Below, in pieces: positions 1 through 8,364 of a stretch of 64,000 nucleotides of DNA. A program made the translations under genes and the position numbers. Origin of the DNA: Bog-473 sp963744935 (GTDB taxonomy: Bacteria > Actinomycetota > Acidimicrobiia > Acidimicrobiales > RAAP-2); the NCBI GenBank assembly GCA_963744935.1, contig CAVUVM010000004.1, positions 124,001 to 188,000 of the forward strand, read 5' to 3'. Under the pieces are notes generated by a model that worked only from the letters and a program-made list of their open reading frames with translations, ran no database searches and was not told where the DNA came from. How positions within the stretch are numbered: the stretch's first letter is position 1; every line of letters starts with the position of its first letter.

Positions 1-379
1 GGGTGTGTATGTCGAGTCGATCAAGAATCTGTACGGTGTCATCAAACGTGTGCTGAGATCGCACATCGCTCGCCTCGGCCTGCACGTTCTGCCCAACCAT
101 AATGACAGACAGCAGGACCAGTTGGAGGAAGGTCTGCGCAATCCAGGGGATGATTCCCTCGCCACCCGGCCTCAGTGCGGCAGGTAATCCAAACAGGGCA
201 AGGACTGCAAACGCGTATGCACACCACATTGACCCCACGATGTTGGTGAGGAAGACGGCGATCTTGGCATTGATTCCGTCGACTCTCTTGATTTGATCCC
301 GTAACCCGCGCAGGCTGATCGCCTGACGAGTGTGAAGGTGGGTCCTGACTGGTCCGGCTATCTGAGTATCGGGCATCAT
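1..379 (-). CDS. Small membrane protein, 3' end cut by window edge
   Basis: The reading frame starts at ATG-ATG (379 or 376), with GAGG just upstream on the minus strand, and runs off the left edge after about 126 codons. A basic N-terminus is followed by two hydrophobic segments (about residues 40-70 and 76-97). After these comes a polar tail with GQNVQAEASD and FDDTVQILDRL. The arrangement resembles small actinobacterial membrane proteins of DUF1003-like organisation, in which a conserved QN-containing motif follows the last helix. The family assignment is tentative and the function unknown. It is divergent from the next small membrane gene. Confidence 0.6.
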   Translation of the reverse strand, partial: MMPDTQIAGPVRTHLHTRQAISLRGLRDQIKRVDGINAKIAVFLTNIVGSMWCAYAFAVLALFGLPAALRPGGEGIIPWIAQTFLQLVLLSVIMVGQNVQAEASDVRSQHTFDDTVQILDRLDIHT

Positions 380-479
380 GATCCTCGCTTCCTTGCCATT
401 TGATGCCCTGACCATGACCTGATCTATGCGCGACGTGCAACAGGCTCCCGGTCCATCCAGGTGGTCCGGGGTAGGTGCC

Positions 480-818
480 ATGGGTCAACCAGGTCGTGCC
501 GTACTACCCATCGTCCCGGCAGCGAACGGCGCATGGCTCAGTAACCTCCATGGCGTGGGTCGGGACGACGTCCGGCGACTGCTTTGGCGCGAACGCCATC
601 CGGTGACGGCGTCGGCCCTCGGGGCGGCGATTGCCTGCGCGATCGTCATCGTTTTGAACATCATCTGGTTCGGAAGTGGTTGGGGGCACGCGGCAATGGT
701 TGCCGTCACCATTGGAATCGTCTTGGGCGGCATCAACTTCGTGACCTTGCGGCTCCGACGGACTGAACGAGCTGAGCAAGAATGGGTGGACGCCTGGTGG
801 AAGGAGCGCAACGGCTAG
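480..818 (+). CDS. Hypothetical two-helix membrane protein
   Basis: This encodes 112 residues from the ATG at 480. An in-frame ATG at 426 exists but has no ribosome-binding site, and the extra residues are low in complexity. Two hydrophobic helices (about residues 43-65 and 69-89) are separated by a short Gly/His turn, and the C-terminus is charged and Arg-rich with a Trp-Trp motif. No enzyme motif is visible. A helical hairpin of this kind could be a small membrane anchor or accessory protein. I do not recognise the family. Confidence 0.5.
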   Translation: MGQPGRAVLPIVPAANGAWLSNLHGVGRDDVRRLLWRERHPVTASALGAAIACAIVIVLNIIWFGSGWGHAAMVAVTIGIVLGGINFVTLRLRRTERAEQEWVDAWWKERNG

Positions 819-953
819 CCCGGGTTATCCCGAGCTGAAGTGCCTGTCGGCTGCACACCAGCCCGGCGCTCGGGGTCACCCCTTAGCGATGAAAACGTGA
901 ACCATTTGATCGTTAAGACGGTCATATCCTCCGAGCATCAGGAGGCGACGCCG

Positions 954-1490
954 ATGGACTGTCATTGGCTGCTGCGTGGGGCTGCCCTCGTGCTGTCCGT
1001 ACTCATCCTCATGGTCACCACGCTGATCGAGCCGGTCGCCGCCCAGGTCGTCCCTTCTGGTGGCGTCGTTGAGGTAACGGGCTACATGCGGCTCACCCTT
1101 GACCGCGGATCGCTCGGACCTGTGACCGTCGTCGTGAAGGGCAAGAAGGCAGCTGCGATCCGGTCTGCTCTGGGAGGACTTTCGGCCACGTCCTCCTTGC
1201 CGGACTGCATGGAGACCGTCGATGCCTTCACGATCAGCTTTCGGACGCGACAGGGTGGACGGCCGACATATGTGGCAACTGAGGACGATTGCCCTACCCC
1301 AGGCGTCGTGAGCATCAGCATCGTTGGGAAGACCACGCAGCACCTCAACCTCAAAGAGGACTGCGCGCTTCGAGCCGCCGTCATCGCTAGCTTGCCAAGA
1401 GGGCGAGCCGAAGGAACAACGCAAGATAAGCATCGCTGCTCGCTCTGGACCGCCCGGGATCGGCGAAGCGGGGCACTGTCCGAGTGGTGA
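954..1490 (+). CDS. Secreted hypothetical protein
   Basis: It encodes 178 residues. The ATG at 954 is preceded by a clear AGGAGG eight bases away, which favours it over the upstream in-frame start at 840. The N-terminus is a signal peptide: a hydrophobic run at about residues 9-26 ending near VAAQ. The exported part has alternating beta-rich sequence and four to five cysteines, which suggests a small disulphide-stabilised extracytoplasmic domain. The 3' end overlaps the next gene by seven bases, so the two are probably co-translated. Function unknown. Confidence 0.6.
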   Translation: MDCHWLLRGAALVLSVLILMVTTLIEPVAAQVVPSGGVVEVTGYMRLTLDRGSLGPVTVVVKGKKAAAIRSALGGLSATSSLPDCMETVDAFTISFRTRQGGRPTYVATEDDCPTPGVVSISIVGKTTQHLNLKEDCALRAAVIASLPRGRAEGTTQDKHRCSLWTARDRRSGALSEW

Positions 1491-2179
1491 TTGCGAAGCG
1501 CAAGCGGTCCAAGCTTCCGGCTCAGGTCGGGTGCGGAGTCCTAGCCGGACCACTGTTCGTCGTTGCCTTCACGGCAATCGGGGCAACGCGGTCGGGCTAC
1601 GACTGGCGTCGACACACCGTGAGTTCGCTCGCGGACGGTGATCGAGGGTGGCCACAGCGGGCCAACTTCATTTTGACCGGCGTGCTCTACTCTTGTGCCG
1701 CCCGAGGGTTGAGCCGATGCTCCCCGCGGGCCTTATATTCCGGTGCAGTTCCGGCCCTGGTCGCAGCGGCGGGGATTGGTCTGATTGGTTCGGGAGTCTT
1801 TGTCACCGATCCAATGGGAGGATTCCCGCTCGTCGTTGGTAGTGAAGACGGGTCCGACGACGCTGCCCTGACCGACGCTGCGCGAACTCGGGAAGGCACG
1901 CTCCATAATGTCTGCGCAATCCCTATCTTCGCCGGAATACCCGTCGCCGAATTGGCTAGCGCAATTGTTGCTGCACGAAGAAGGGACTACATCTGGGCAA
2001 CGTACTCAGCAGGATCGAGCGTCATGATGGTCGGCAGCTTCGTGCTCATGGGCAGGTCTTTCGGCGGCGTGCCACGCTTTGCCGGCAAGGGAGGACTCTT
2101 CCAACGCACCTCGATCGCATCGGGGTTCGGATGGCTTACCGCGCTGTCTCTCCGTGCCCTCTCATCGCTCTCGGAGTGA
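1484..2179 (+). CDS. DUF998-like integral membrane protein
   Basis: This 231-residue protein starts at tandem GTG codons overlapping the end of the secreted-protein gene. It has about six hydrophobic segments. The N-terminal pattern (GVLAGPLFVVAF, then a DWRRHTVSSLADG-type loop, then GWPQRANFILTGVLY) matches the DUF998 family of polytopic membrane proteins, in which the H-x-VSSLA loop is conserved. Family function is not established. Co-occurrence with the exported protein upstream suggests a shared envelope role (inference). Confidence 0.7.
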   Translation: MVIAKRKRSKLPAQVGCGVLAGPLFVVAFTAIGATRSGYDWRRHTVSSLADGDRGWPQRANFILTGVLYSCAARGLSRCSPRALYSGAVPALVAAAGIGLIGSGVFVTDPMGGFPLVVGSEDGSDDAALTDAARTREGTLHNVCAIPIFAGIPVAELASAIVAARRRDYIWATYSAGSSVMMVGSFVLMGRSFGGVPRFAGKGGLFQRTSIASGFGWLTALSLRALSSLSE

Positions 2180-2302
2180 TCACTCGACTATCCTCCTGGC
2201 CCCGCAGGTGTCTCCGGCGAACGGCGGCAGTTCCGGCTTCAACTCGACGACCTCACTACTCTTCGGTTGTGGCATGGGTGCTGCAAGAGGACGGTGTAGA
2301 GC

Positions 2303-2608
2303 ATGGCAACGGCGAATCGGGACGGCATAGGAATCATCGGTAGAACCATCGTTGAGGAACTCGGCGACAGAGACGAGATCGAATGGCAGCTAAGCGCCAC
2401 ACCCGAGCTCGAGTGGGCCGAGATCTTCCAACTGGCAGTCCCCTCGGACCGAAAGGGCTCGATCGAGTGGGTCAAGGGCGGTGGGCCTGACGTGATAGGC
2501 GCCGTTGTTCGGTGGTTCGTCCCAAACGGAGAGATCGAAGAGGCCGACGCAGAGGTCAGACATCGCCTCTCGGTGGCGAACCAGAGGTTCGGGTCGGGGT
2601 ACGGCTAG
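2303..2608 (+). CDS. Small hypothetical protein
   Basis: It encodes 101 residues, acidic overall, starting at an ATG with only a weak purine-rich leader. There is no signal peptide or membrane segment. The sequence is mixed helix/strand with WAEIFQ and VVRWFVPNGEIEEAD stretches, consistent with a small cytoplasmic domain. I do not recognise a family. The gene sits immediately upstream of the IS110 element, in a stretch of lower GC than the rest of the window. Confidence 0.45.
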   Translation: MATANRDGIGIIGRTIVEELGDRDEIEWQLSATPELEWAEIFQLAVPSDRKGSIEWVKGGGPDVIGAVVRWFVPNGEIEEADAEVRHRLSVANQRFGSGYG

Positions 2609-2882
2609 GAATCGCCGACCACTGGCCGCGGCTCCCGTTGCCGCTAGGAGTTGTTGAGCTTGGCCCAAGCCGGCGACGCTCCTATCACTTGTCAACCCCT
2701 CTTCGGGGCTCGGGAGTGAAAACAGCGGACAGAACATTGATGAGTCACTCGACGTGAGGACAGGCTCTTATTGGGTCACGCGTTTTCGAGATGGTGGTCC
2801 GAGCTGAGGGTCGGCGAATCGCTGGAAAGTCAGACCCGGAGGCCGACAGAACTGGGGAGAGCCAGACCCACAGCCCGGGGAT

Positions 2883-3932
2883 CTAGCCGCGAGGCAAGTA
2901 GCGATAGACCTCGCGGGCGACATAGCGCTTCAAGATGCGGATGACCTCGTAGGTGGTCTTGCCTTCTTTGACGCGGCGCTCGAAGTAGAGCTGGGTGTCG
3001 GGATCGTGGGCGATGCGCACCATGACGATGCGCCAGAGCGCGCTGTTGGCCTGGCGATCCCCACCGTCGTGCACTTTGACCCGGCCGCTGTTCTTGCCTG
3101 AGCCCTTGGGGATGGGCGAGACACCGCACAGGTGGGCCCAGGCTGCCTCAGAACGCAGACGCTCGGGGTTGTCGCCGGCGGCCATGACGAGTGCTGACGC
3201 AGTGTCGGGTCCGACACCGAAGAGCTCGAGGAGTTCGGGGACGGTCGCGACGAGGAGGCCTTCGATTCTCTCGTTGAGCTCGGCGAGCTCGGCGTCGAGT
3301 GTTTCGATGCGGCGGGCCAACGAGGATAACGACGCCTTGGTTGCGGCCGTCACCGGATCAGGTGATCGCGTCGGCCGGAGCCCCTTTCCCTCGGCCACCA
3401 ATGCCGGCACCGAGAGGCCCTTCAAGCGACAACGCAGCTGCTCGGGCGCGCTGTAGCCGAGGTGGCGCATCTGGACGAGGGCTTTGCCCCGAGCCTGGCG
3501 GGCCGAACGCTTGGCGACGACGAGGACCCGGATGGCCTCGACCGCACCGTCGCGCGACTTGGGCTTGCCCTTCGCCCGGCCGCTGAGCGCAGCCCGGGCC
3601 GCTTCGATGGCATCGAGCGGGTCGGACTTGCCAACCCGGCGGCGCGTCTGGCGATCGGGCCGGTCGACCTCGATGACCTCGACACCCACCCGGCGCAGGT
3701 AACGGGTCAGGCCCGAGCCATACGAACCGGTGCCTTCCACGCCGATCTTGGTGACCTCGCCGAAGGTCTTGAGCCAGCCCAACAATGCCTTGTAGCCGGC
3801 CGAGTCGGTGGCAAAGCTCTCTGCGCCGAGCAGTCCACCGAGTGGATCGAGTGCTGCGGCCACGTGGACGTCGCGGTGCGTGTCGACACCACCGGTGATC
3901 CCGCGCGCAGCTTCTACGATGGTCATGGTCAT
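2883..3932 (-). CDS. IS110-family DEDD transposase
   Basis: It encodes about 349 residues. The N-terminal RuvC-like DEDD domain shows the ordered acidic residues: GGVDTHRDVH near the start, GVEGTGSYG at about 65-73, and DRPDRQTRR with KSDPLDA at about 85-105. The C-terminal Transposase_20 domain contains LFGVGPDTASALVMAAGD, LCGVSPIPKGSGKNSG and RQANSALWRIV. The start is chosen at ATG 3932 (alternative 3926), where AGAAGGG lies just upstream; an in-frame ATG at 4022 would run through the structured leader. Such recombinases use a bridge RNA to choose targets (family knowledge). The gene looks full length and intact. Confidence 0.9.
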   Translation of the reverse strand: MTMTIVEAARGITGGVDTHRDVHVAAALDPLGGLLGAESFATDSAGYKALLGWLKTFGEVTKIGVEGTGSYGSGLTRYLRRVGVEVIEVDRPDRQTRRRVGKSDPLDAIEAARAALSGRAKGKPKSRDGAVEAIRVLVVAKRSARQARGKALVQMRHLGYSAPEQLRCRLKGLSVPALVAEGKGLRPTRSPDPVTAATKASLSSLARRIETLDAELAELNERIEGLLVATVPELLELFGVGPDTASALVMAAGDNPERLRSEAAWAHLCGVSPIPKGSGKNSGRVKVHDGGDRQANSALWRIVMVRIAHDPDTQLYFERRVKEGKTTYEVIRILKRYVAREVYRYLPRG

Positions 3933-4100
3933 CCCTTCTCTCAAAGTGTTGAGGGATGGCACGGCCGTTCCGGATCGGAGCGACGGGCGGTCTGGGTTGT
4001 TCGCGCAACCCGGACCATTCACCCCAACTCGGAGACGGGACGTGCCGCTTTCAATGTGCGGCTGGTTGGTCTCGGTCGACGACGTCTTGCAACGTCACGG
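3930..4100 (-). ncRNA. Candidate IS110 bridge RNA region
   Basis: The non-coding stretch immediately 5' of the transposase folds into several hairpins. An 11-pair stem (3989-3999 with 4006-4016, one G-U) closes a six-base loop. A seven-pair stem joins 3930-3936 with 3952-3958, next to the start codon. Five-pair stems join 4044-4048 with 4058-4062 and 4081-4085 with 4092-4096. In the IS110 group, the bridge RNA is transcribed from the long non-coding end upstream of the transposase (family knowledge). Transcription and the target/donor loops were not demonstrated here. Confidence 0.5.
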
Positions 4101-4224
4101 GACTCCAAGTCAGACCGGACCGGCCAGCACTCCCGAAGCTATTGAGGACCAGCAGTCAAGCGGTGGACCCTCAGAGAAGTATCAATGTACTGGGGCAGGG
4201 GAATGTCGAGGGCCCAGCGGTAGC

Positions 4225-4923
4225 TCACGAACCCGGCTGAACGAGGGTGATGGAAGCCACGAGCTTCTCCAGCAGCCGGATATTCGTCGTGGTGTGGCCG
4301 TAGGCGCTCGCCATGTAGTCGATGCCGTTGTCTTTCCATTCGATCAGGATGTGGCCGGTGGTCGACCCCTCCCCATGCCTCGCCTCTCGTTGAATCACGA
4401 CGCTGTCCTTCGGGCATACGAACACAGTTCCCCACCTTGGGCTGATGAGAACTTGACCAGCGCGCACACCTCCAAAGCACGGCAGACGTGGGCTGTCTGA
4501 GAGGGGCCGTGCTTCGACGAGGAGATCGCGGATGGGGCGCCCACCGACTCCGTTGTAGCCCTGCGGGACGTCGAATCCGGCAAAGTCCAAGAAGAACACT
4601 CGATAGGGAATGGCTCCCTCCAGACCGACGCACGGGGCCAACTGGGCCCCTACGGGTGAGGGGCAGCCCATCGCCACCCCGTCTCGCGAGGGCACCATCT
4701 TCGGGCATGGGACGGCGAACTGAACGAGCGCCGCTGCTGCCGCACATTGGCCGCTCAGACTCATTGGGGCCGCAAGAAGACTCACGGTTCCTGTTGTGCG
4801 GACGACTTGGGGCGTCGAATGCCCTTCAGCGGGGCTCGGGACGCACCCGCCAATCACCACCACGGCGAGAAAGCTCGCCAGCGTTGTGCATAGGGCCAGA
4901 TGGACACGCATACACAAGCGCAC
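4225..4923 (-). CDS. Predicted lipoprotein
   Basis: This is a 232-residue protein (or 228 from the second ATG at 4911). The N-terminus is a lipoprotein signal: MRLCMRVHLALC, a hydrophobic run and a lipobox ending IGGC with Cys at about residue 27. The mature part has several further cysteines and no recognised catalytic motif. It is probably anchored to the outer face of the cytoplasmic membrane. The gene is the first one beyond the IS110 element and points towards it; nothing suggests it was cut by the insertion. Function unknown. Confidence 0.65.
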   Translation of the reverse strand: MRLCMRVHLALCTTLASFLAVVVIGGCVPSPAEGHSTPQVVRTTGTVSLLAAPMSLSGQCAAAAALVQFAVPCPKMVPSRDGVAMGCPSPVGAQLAPCVGLEGAIPYRVFFLDFAGFDVPQGYNGVGGRPIRDLLVEARPLSDSPRLPCFGGVRAGQVLISPRWGTVFVCPKDSVVIQREARHGEGSTTGHILIEWKDNGIDYMASAYGHTTTNIRLLEKLVASITLVQPGS

Positions 4924-5005
4924 AAGGCGGAACGCTACCCGAGCGCGTAAGTCTTTATCCTGCCACCCACCCGGCAGGGGCTACCCTGACAAGTAGGTTG
5001 CTGCC

Positions 5006-5707
5006 GTGGCTCTCTCGACGCTGCCGCAGATTGACCGTCTGGTCCTGGCGACCGTGACCACGGTGCCAGAGTGGCACCCCGAGCATGACACTTTCGAGCC
5101 CTTTCCGGTTCATGCTTGGCTCATTCGCCATCCTGATGGGCCCATCTTGGTGGACACCGGTGTCGGAGTTGGCAACGAAGTAATCGACGAGTGGTACCAC
5201 CCTCACACCACGCCGCTGCTCGACGCCCTCGGCGAAGCTGGCGTCGCACCCTCCGACCTCGTCGCAGTGGTCGTTTCGCATCTGCATTTCGACCACTGCG
5301 GTCAGCAGGGAGTGCTGACTGCGCCCGTCTACGTGCAGGCCATTGAGTTCGAGGCAGCTCAGACACCGGGCTACACGGTGCCGGACTGGGCGGCGATCCC
5401 CGACGACCGATTGCGGCTTGTTCATGGGGACCAGGAAATCGCCGAGGGGATCTCCCTATGGTCCACACCAGGCCATAGCCCCGGCCACCAGTCGGTGCTG
5501 GTGGAGGCGGCGGGCGAGCGTGTCGTAATCGCAGCGCAGTGTGCCTCTCGAGCAGCAGAGCTGCGCACCGGCGAACCCGTGGCTTCAAACTGCCACGGTG
5601 AAGGCTGGGAGGTTGCTGCACGGCACTCCCTGCAACGACTTCGCTCGCTGGCTCCGTTTACGGCCCATCTCAGCCACGACCCCGAGATTGTGGCAGTCGT
5701 GGGATGA
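5006..5707 (+). CDS. Metallo-beta-lactamase-fold hydrolase
   Basis: The product has 233 residues from a GTG start. The metal-binding signature S-H-L-H-F-D-H-C is at about residues 91-98. ILVDTGVG is near residue 48 and STPGHSPGHQS, carrying the next His ligand, lies near 155. The arrangement resembles N-acyl-homoserine lactonase-type (AttM/AiiA-like) and related two-metal hydrolases. The substrate cannot be assigned from sequence; lactonase activity is one possibility. It stands alone, followed 85 bases later by a kinase-like gene on the same strand. Confidence 0.8.
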   Translation: MALSTLPQIDRLVLATVTTVPEWHPEHDTFEPFPVHAWLIRHPDGPILVDTGVGVGNEVIDEWYHPHTTPLLDALGEAGVAPSDLVAVVVSHLHFDHCGQQGVLTAPVYVQAIEFEAAQTPGYTVPDWAAIPDDRLRLVHGDQEIAEGISLWSTPGHSPGHQSVLVEAAGERVVIAAQCASRAAELRTGEPVASNCHGEGWEVAARHSLQRLRSLAPFTAHLSHDPEIVAVVG

Positions 5708-5792
5708 CCCGACTGCCCCAGTCGTTTCGTACGGTGTCGCCATAAGCCGGCCATAGGTGACAGGCGGCTCTCTCTCTAGATACGGTGCCGCA

Positions 5793-6377
5793 ATGCCGGA
5801 ACGACCGCCTCTGACCGTCCTTGTAAACGGGGCGCCCGGCTCGGGCAAGACCACGCTCGCCGATCTCCTCGCTGCAGCCCTGAACCTGCCGGCACTGCAC
5901 AACGACGCCCTGTGTCATGGGATATGGCGCACCCGAGAACGAGCCATGCAATTGGGGCCCTCAAGTGTCGAGCCGTTCTACGCGTCGATGGAGCTGTGGT
6001 TAGCGTCGGGCATCAGCTTCGTGGCGGAGCGAACCTTCTTTCCCGGAGTCAGCGAACTCGATGTCGCAAGACGATTGAGGCCCTTCACCACGCTGGTTCA
6101 TGTGCACTGTCGAGCCAGGCAATCCGCTCGACGATGGGAAGCGAGGATGCGACAGGACCCGCTCTGTGGCGAGAACCGGCTGAAGACGCTCACCCCTCTC
6201 GTAGATCGTCTCCATGAGGATCTGGCCGAACCTTTGGACTTCGAGTGTCCCGTATTCGTTGTGGACACCGACGACGGATACGACCCTTCCCTCGAAGAAC
6301 TCGTGGCTGATATCGACTCCGTCTACAGCAGGCCACTGATTCACGACCTTGACCGGGTGTCGCAGTCTCGCCACTGA
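5793..6377 (+). CDS. P-loop nucleotide kinase-like ATPase
   Basis: It encodes 194 residues from ATG 5793; an earlier in-frame start at 5757 adds a non-conserved extension. The Walker A motif GAPGSGKTT is at residues 13-21, followed by a helix and DALCHGIWRTR. FVAERTFFPG resembles the Walker B/lid region of small AAA-type or zeta-toxin-like kinases. An Arg-rich lid (ARQSARRWEARMRQD) follows. The substrate is not predictable. It may be a small-molecule kinase of antibiotic or nucleoside type. It is probably cytoplasmic and monocistronic. Confidence 0.7.
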   Translation: MPERPPLTVLVNGAPGSGKTTLADLLAAALNLPALHNDALCHGIWRTRERAMQLGPSSVEPFYASMELWLASGISFVAERTFFPGVSELDVARRLRPFTTLVHVHCRARQSARRWEARMRQDPLCGENRLKTLTPLVDRLHEDLAEPLDFECPVFVVDTDDGYDPSLEELVADIDSVYSRPLIHDLDRVSQSRH

Positions 6378-6459
6378 TCTAGCGCCCGACACTGGGCGCG
6401 GATCGTTCCGGCCATCCGGCTGAGCGTTCAACAACGTCCGGGATTGGTGCCGCTATTCA

Positions 6460-7767
6460 TTACCCGTTCCAGACCCGGAAGCTGTCGATCGCCGCTCCGC
6501 CCGGGGCTCCTCCAACGGCGACGCAGAAGCCGGTGCTGATACAGCTGACGCCGCTGAATTCGGATGTCCCCGCTACCGGAACCGGGCTCATCGGGGTCTC
6601 CCATCCGACCGGGACAAGGACTCCCTCGCCCGATTTGCTCTCTCCCGCAGCGATGCACCAGTAGAGACTGGCGCACGAGACGTCGCTCAGGCTGCGCGTG
6701 GTCGGGACTGCCACGTCCCTGGTAGAGGTGATTCCAACGGCGACGTCGACGAGGCCATGGCCACCCTTCAACGGAATACCGTGGGCGCCCTCCGATCCCG
6801 CGATCAGGCAGAACTCAATGTCGTCCCCATGGCAGCTGCCGCCACCGAGGGTGGTGTTGTCCTCACCACCCTCGGCTCCTCCGGCGAGGTCTCCGTGACG
6901 GGCGATCGTGACCGTCTCGTCCAACCCGGTAATTCCGTTGTTCCGCACTCCCCCAAGTGTTTCGGCATTGACCATGCACCAGCCATCCGTTACACACTCG
7001 ATTCCATTGGCGTTGTACGCACCGGTTGCCCGAAATTTCGGCCATTGGCCCGGCACCCCATTGCTGGCGTCGACGGCGAACCCGCCAAACACATTGGAGT
7101 ACCCGGCCGTGATGCACGCGGAGACGCTCGAGCATGCAATGCCGTAGAGGTACAGCGCGCCCGCCACACCGGGCCCGAAGTTCGGCGGCGCTATGCCCTG
7201 GGCGTTTGTCACGCTGCCGTTCACGATCGTCACGACCGCGCCTCCGGTGGTCGCTTGCTCGGGTGGGTTCTGGTAGAAGGCGGTTCCGGCGGCATAGCAG
7301 GTGGTCGCGCTGACGCAGTCGACAGACGTAAATCCGTACGTGTCAGCCACTGTCTCAACCGGGCCAGGCACCCCATCGAGGATCGTCACGTAGGCACCCT
7401 CGGTCCCGGGTATCCCGCTGAAGCCGCCCTCGGAGCCGACCGCGACGCACATCTGTTTGGAGAAGCAGGAGACGCCCTCGAGCCCCACGCCCGGCACGAC
7501 TTGAAGCCCAGCCAGCGCCTCAGGGCTCGTCAGATCCTCCGCGACGGGCGCCACGGGGCCGGTCGTTGCGGCGCCGATCGTGGACACGCCGGCGCGAGCG
7601 ACCATCCCGAGCGGGACTGCCACCGTGAGGGGCAAGAGGAGAGGGAGGATGAGGAAGCGAGTCAGGGCGAGGTAGAGCGCGCGAGGCGCGCCAGGTCCCA
7701 CCGACGCGGTCGACGTTGTCTTGGTCGACCTTCGCAGGCGCCGAGCTGGGTGCGTCCCTTCGCTCAT
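6460..7767 (-). CDS. Exported cysteine-repeat protein
   Basis: The product has 435 residues. The start is placed at ATG 7767, which has GAGAGGAGG three bases upstream; the longer frame to 7887 lacks such a site. An Arg-rich N-terminus and a hydrophobic segment (about residues 33-57) suggest a signal anchor or long signal peptide. The exported part has about seven copies of a unit centred on C-x(5-7)-C followed by a small hydrophobic patch, for example VSCFSKQMCVAVG and VSCISTGFCVAVG. Such repeats suggest a disulphide-stapled beta-propeller-like surface protein. Ligand and function unknown. Confidence 0.7.
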   Translation of the reverse strand: MSEGTHPARRLRRSTKTTSTASVGPGAPRALYLALTRFLILPLLLPLTVAVPLGMVARAGVSTIGAATTGPVAPVAEDLTSPEALAGLQVVPGVGLEGVSCFSKQMCVAVGSEGGFSGIPGTEGAYVTILDGVPGPVETVADTYGFTSVDCVSATTCYAAGTAFYQNPPEQATTGGAVVTIVNGSVTNAQGIAPPNFGPGVAGALYLYGIACSSVSACITAGYSNVFGGFAVDASNGVPGQWPKFRATGAYNANGIECVTDGWCMVNAETLGGVRNNGITGLDETVTIARHGDLAGGAEGGEDNTTLGGGSCHGDDIEFCLIAGSEGAHGIPLKGGHGLVDVAVGITSTRDVAVPTTRSLSDVSCASLYWCIAAGESKSGEGVLVPVGWETPMSPVPVAGTSEFSGVSCISTGFCVAVGGAPGGAAIDSFRVWNG

Positions 7768-8364
7768 CAGCCTCCTCTCCGCCGAGTTCCGAGAGCCGCT
7801 TCGCCGGATCCCAAGCGACTCCTCGCTCCACTCTGACAGAGCATGGGCACACGGGAAAGGCCCCTCTTCAAGAGCGGTCACAGTCACTCCTGGCCGTTAC
7901 AGATGGCGTATGCCTGCGAAGACAAGCGTGACAGAACCTGAAGAAGAAAGAACCGACGATGGAACCAAGCGCACGTCGCGTGCGCAGTCCCCCAGGTGAT
8001 CGGCGCGAATTCGCTGCCGAGAACTCGGATTCAAGCTCCAAGAGTGGAATCAGCTGTGGCGAGGGTCCGAGCCACGGAAGAGAGCCTGGGAGCCCCTTGA
8101 GGCGACGTCGGCCGACAGTTATCCGTGGCGGGGCAACGCAAAGGTCAGCATCGAGGGTGACACGACTCCAAAGTTCGTCCCGAACCACGTAACCGTCGTG
8201 GCGTCGACGACCTGTGACAAGTCCGGCGTCGTCATCATCACCACAAGACCACGATGAGCATCACGGTGGAGGTGCGAAGCGCGCCCGGATACGTGCTCAC
8301 TCCGGGATCGAAGTACCGTCTTGATCAGCTCGTTGGTGCCATAGTCCGCCCCATCGGACCAGGT
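7768..8364. other. Long intergenic stretch, no convincing gene
   Basis: About 600 bases lie between the cysteine-repeat protein and bioD. Several short frames on both strands lack ribosome-binding sites and read as Ser/Arg-rich low-complexity sequence. The only protein-like stretch is the start-less frame ending at 8257, listed separately. I see no tRNA, strong terminator or repeat here. Confidence 0.5.
8000..8257 (+). pseudogene. Possible gene remnant without start codon
   Basis: An open frame of 85 codons follows the stop at 7997-7999 and ends at TGA 8255-8257. It has no ATG or GTG in a usable position. Its last third reads like a genuine beta-rich domain (VSIEGDTTPKF, then VPNHVTVVASTTC, then KSGVVIITT). 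It may be the 3' remnant of a decayed gene whose 5' part has been lost or shifted out of frame. Chance is not excluded. Confidence 0.22.

Larger units (their letters stand above)
2827..4116 (-). mobile_element. IS110-family insertion sequence with proposed ends
   Basis: The element contains one transposase gene on the minus strand. A 10-base direct repeat, AAGTCAGACC, occurs at 2827-2836 and again at 4107-4116, bracketing about 1.28 kb, a typical size for the family. Inside the right repeat, about 174 non-coding bases precede the transposase start. IS110 elements lack conventional terminal inverted repeats and insert by recombination at a short core, so the boundaries are inferred from this repeat and could be off by tens of bases. 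Confidence 0.55.

Noticed and set aside
42..488. 148-codon minus-strand frame over the first genes
   Set aside because: It reads as low-complexity Gly/Ser/His-rich sequence in a different frame from the membrane protein with proper helices and start signal.
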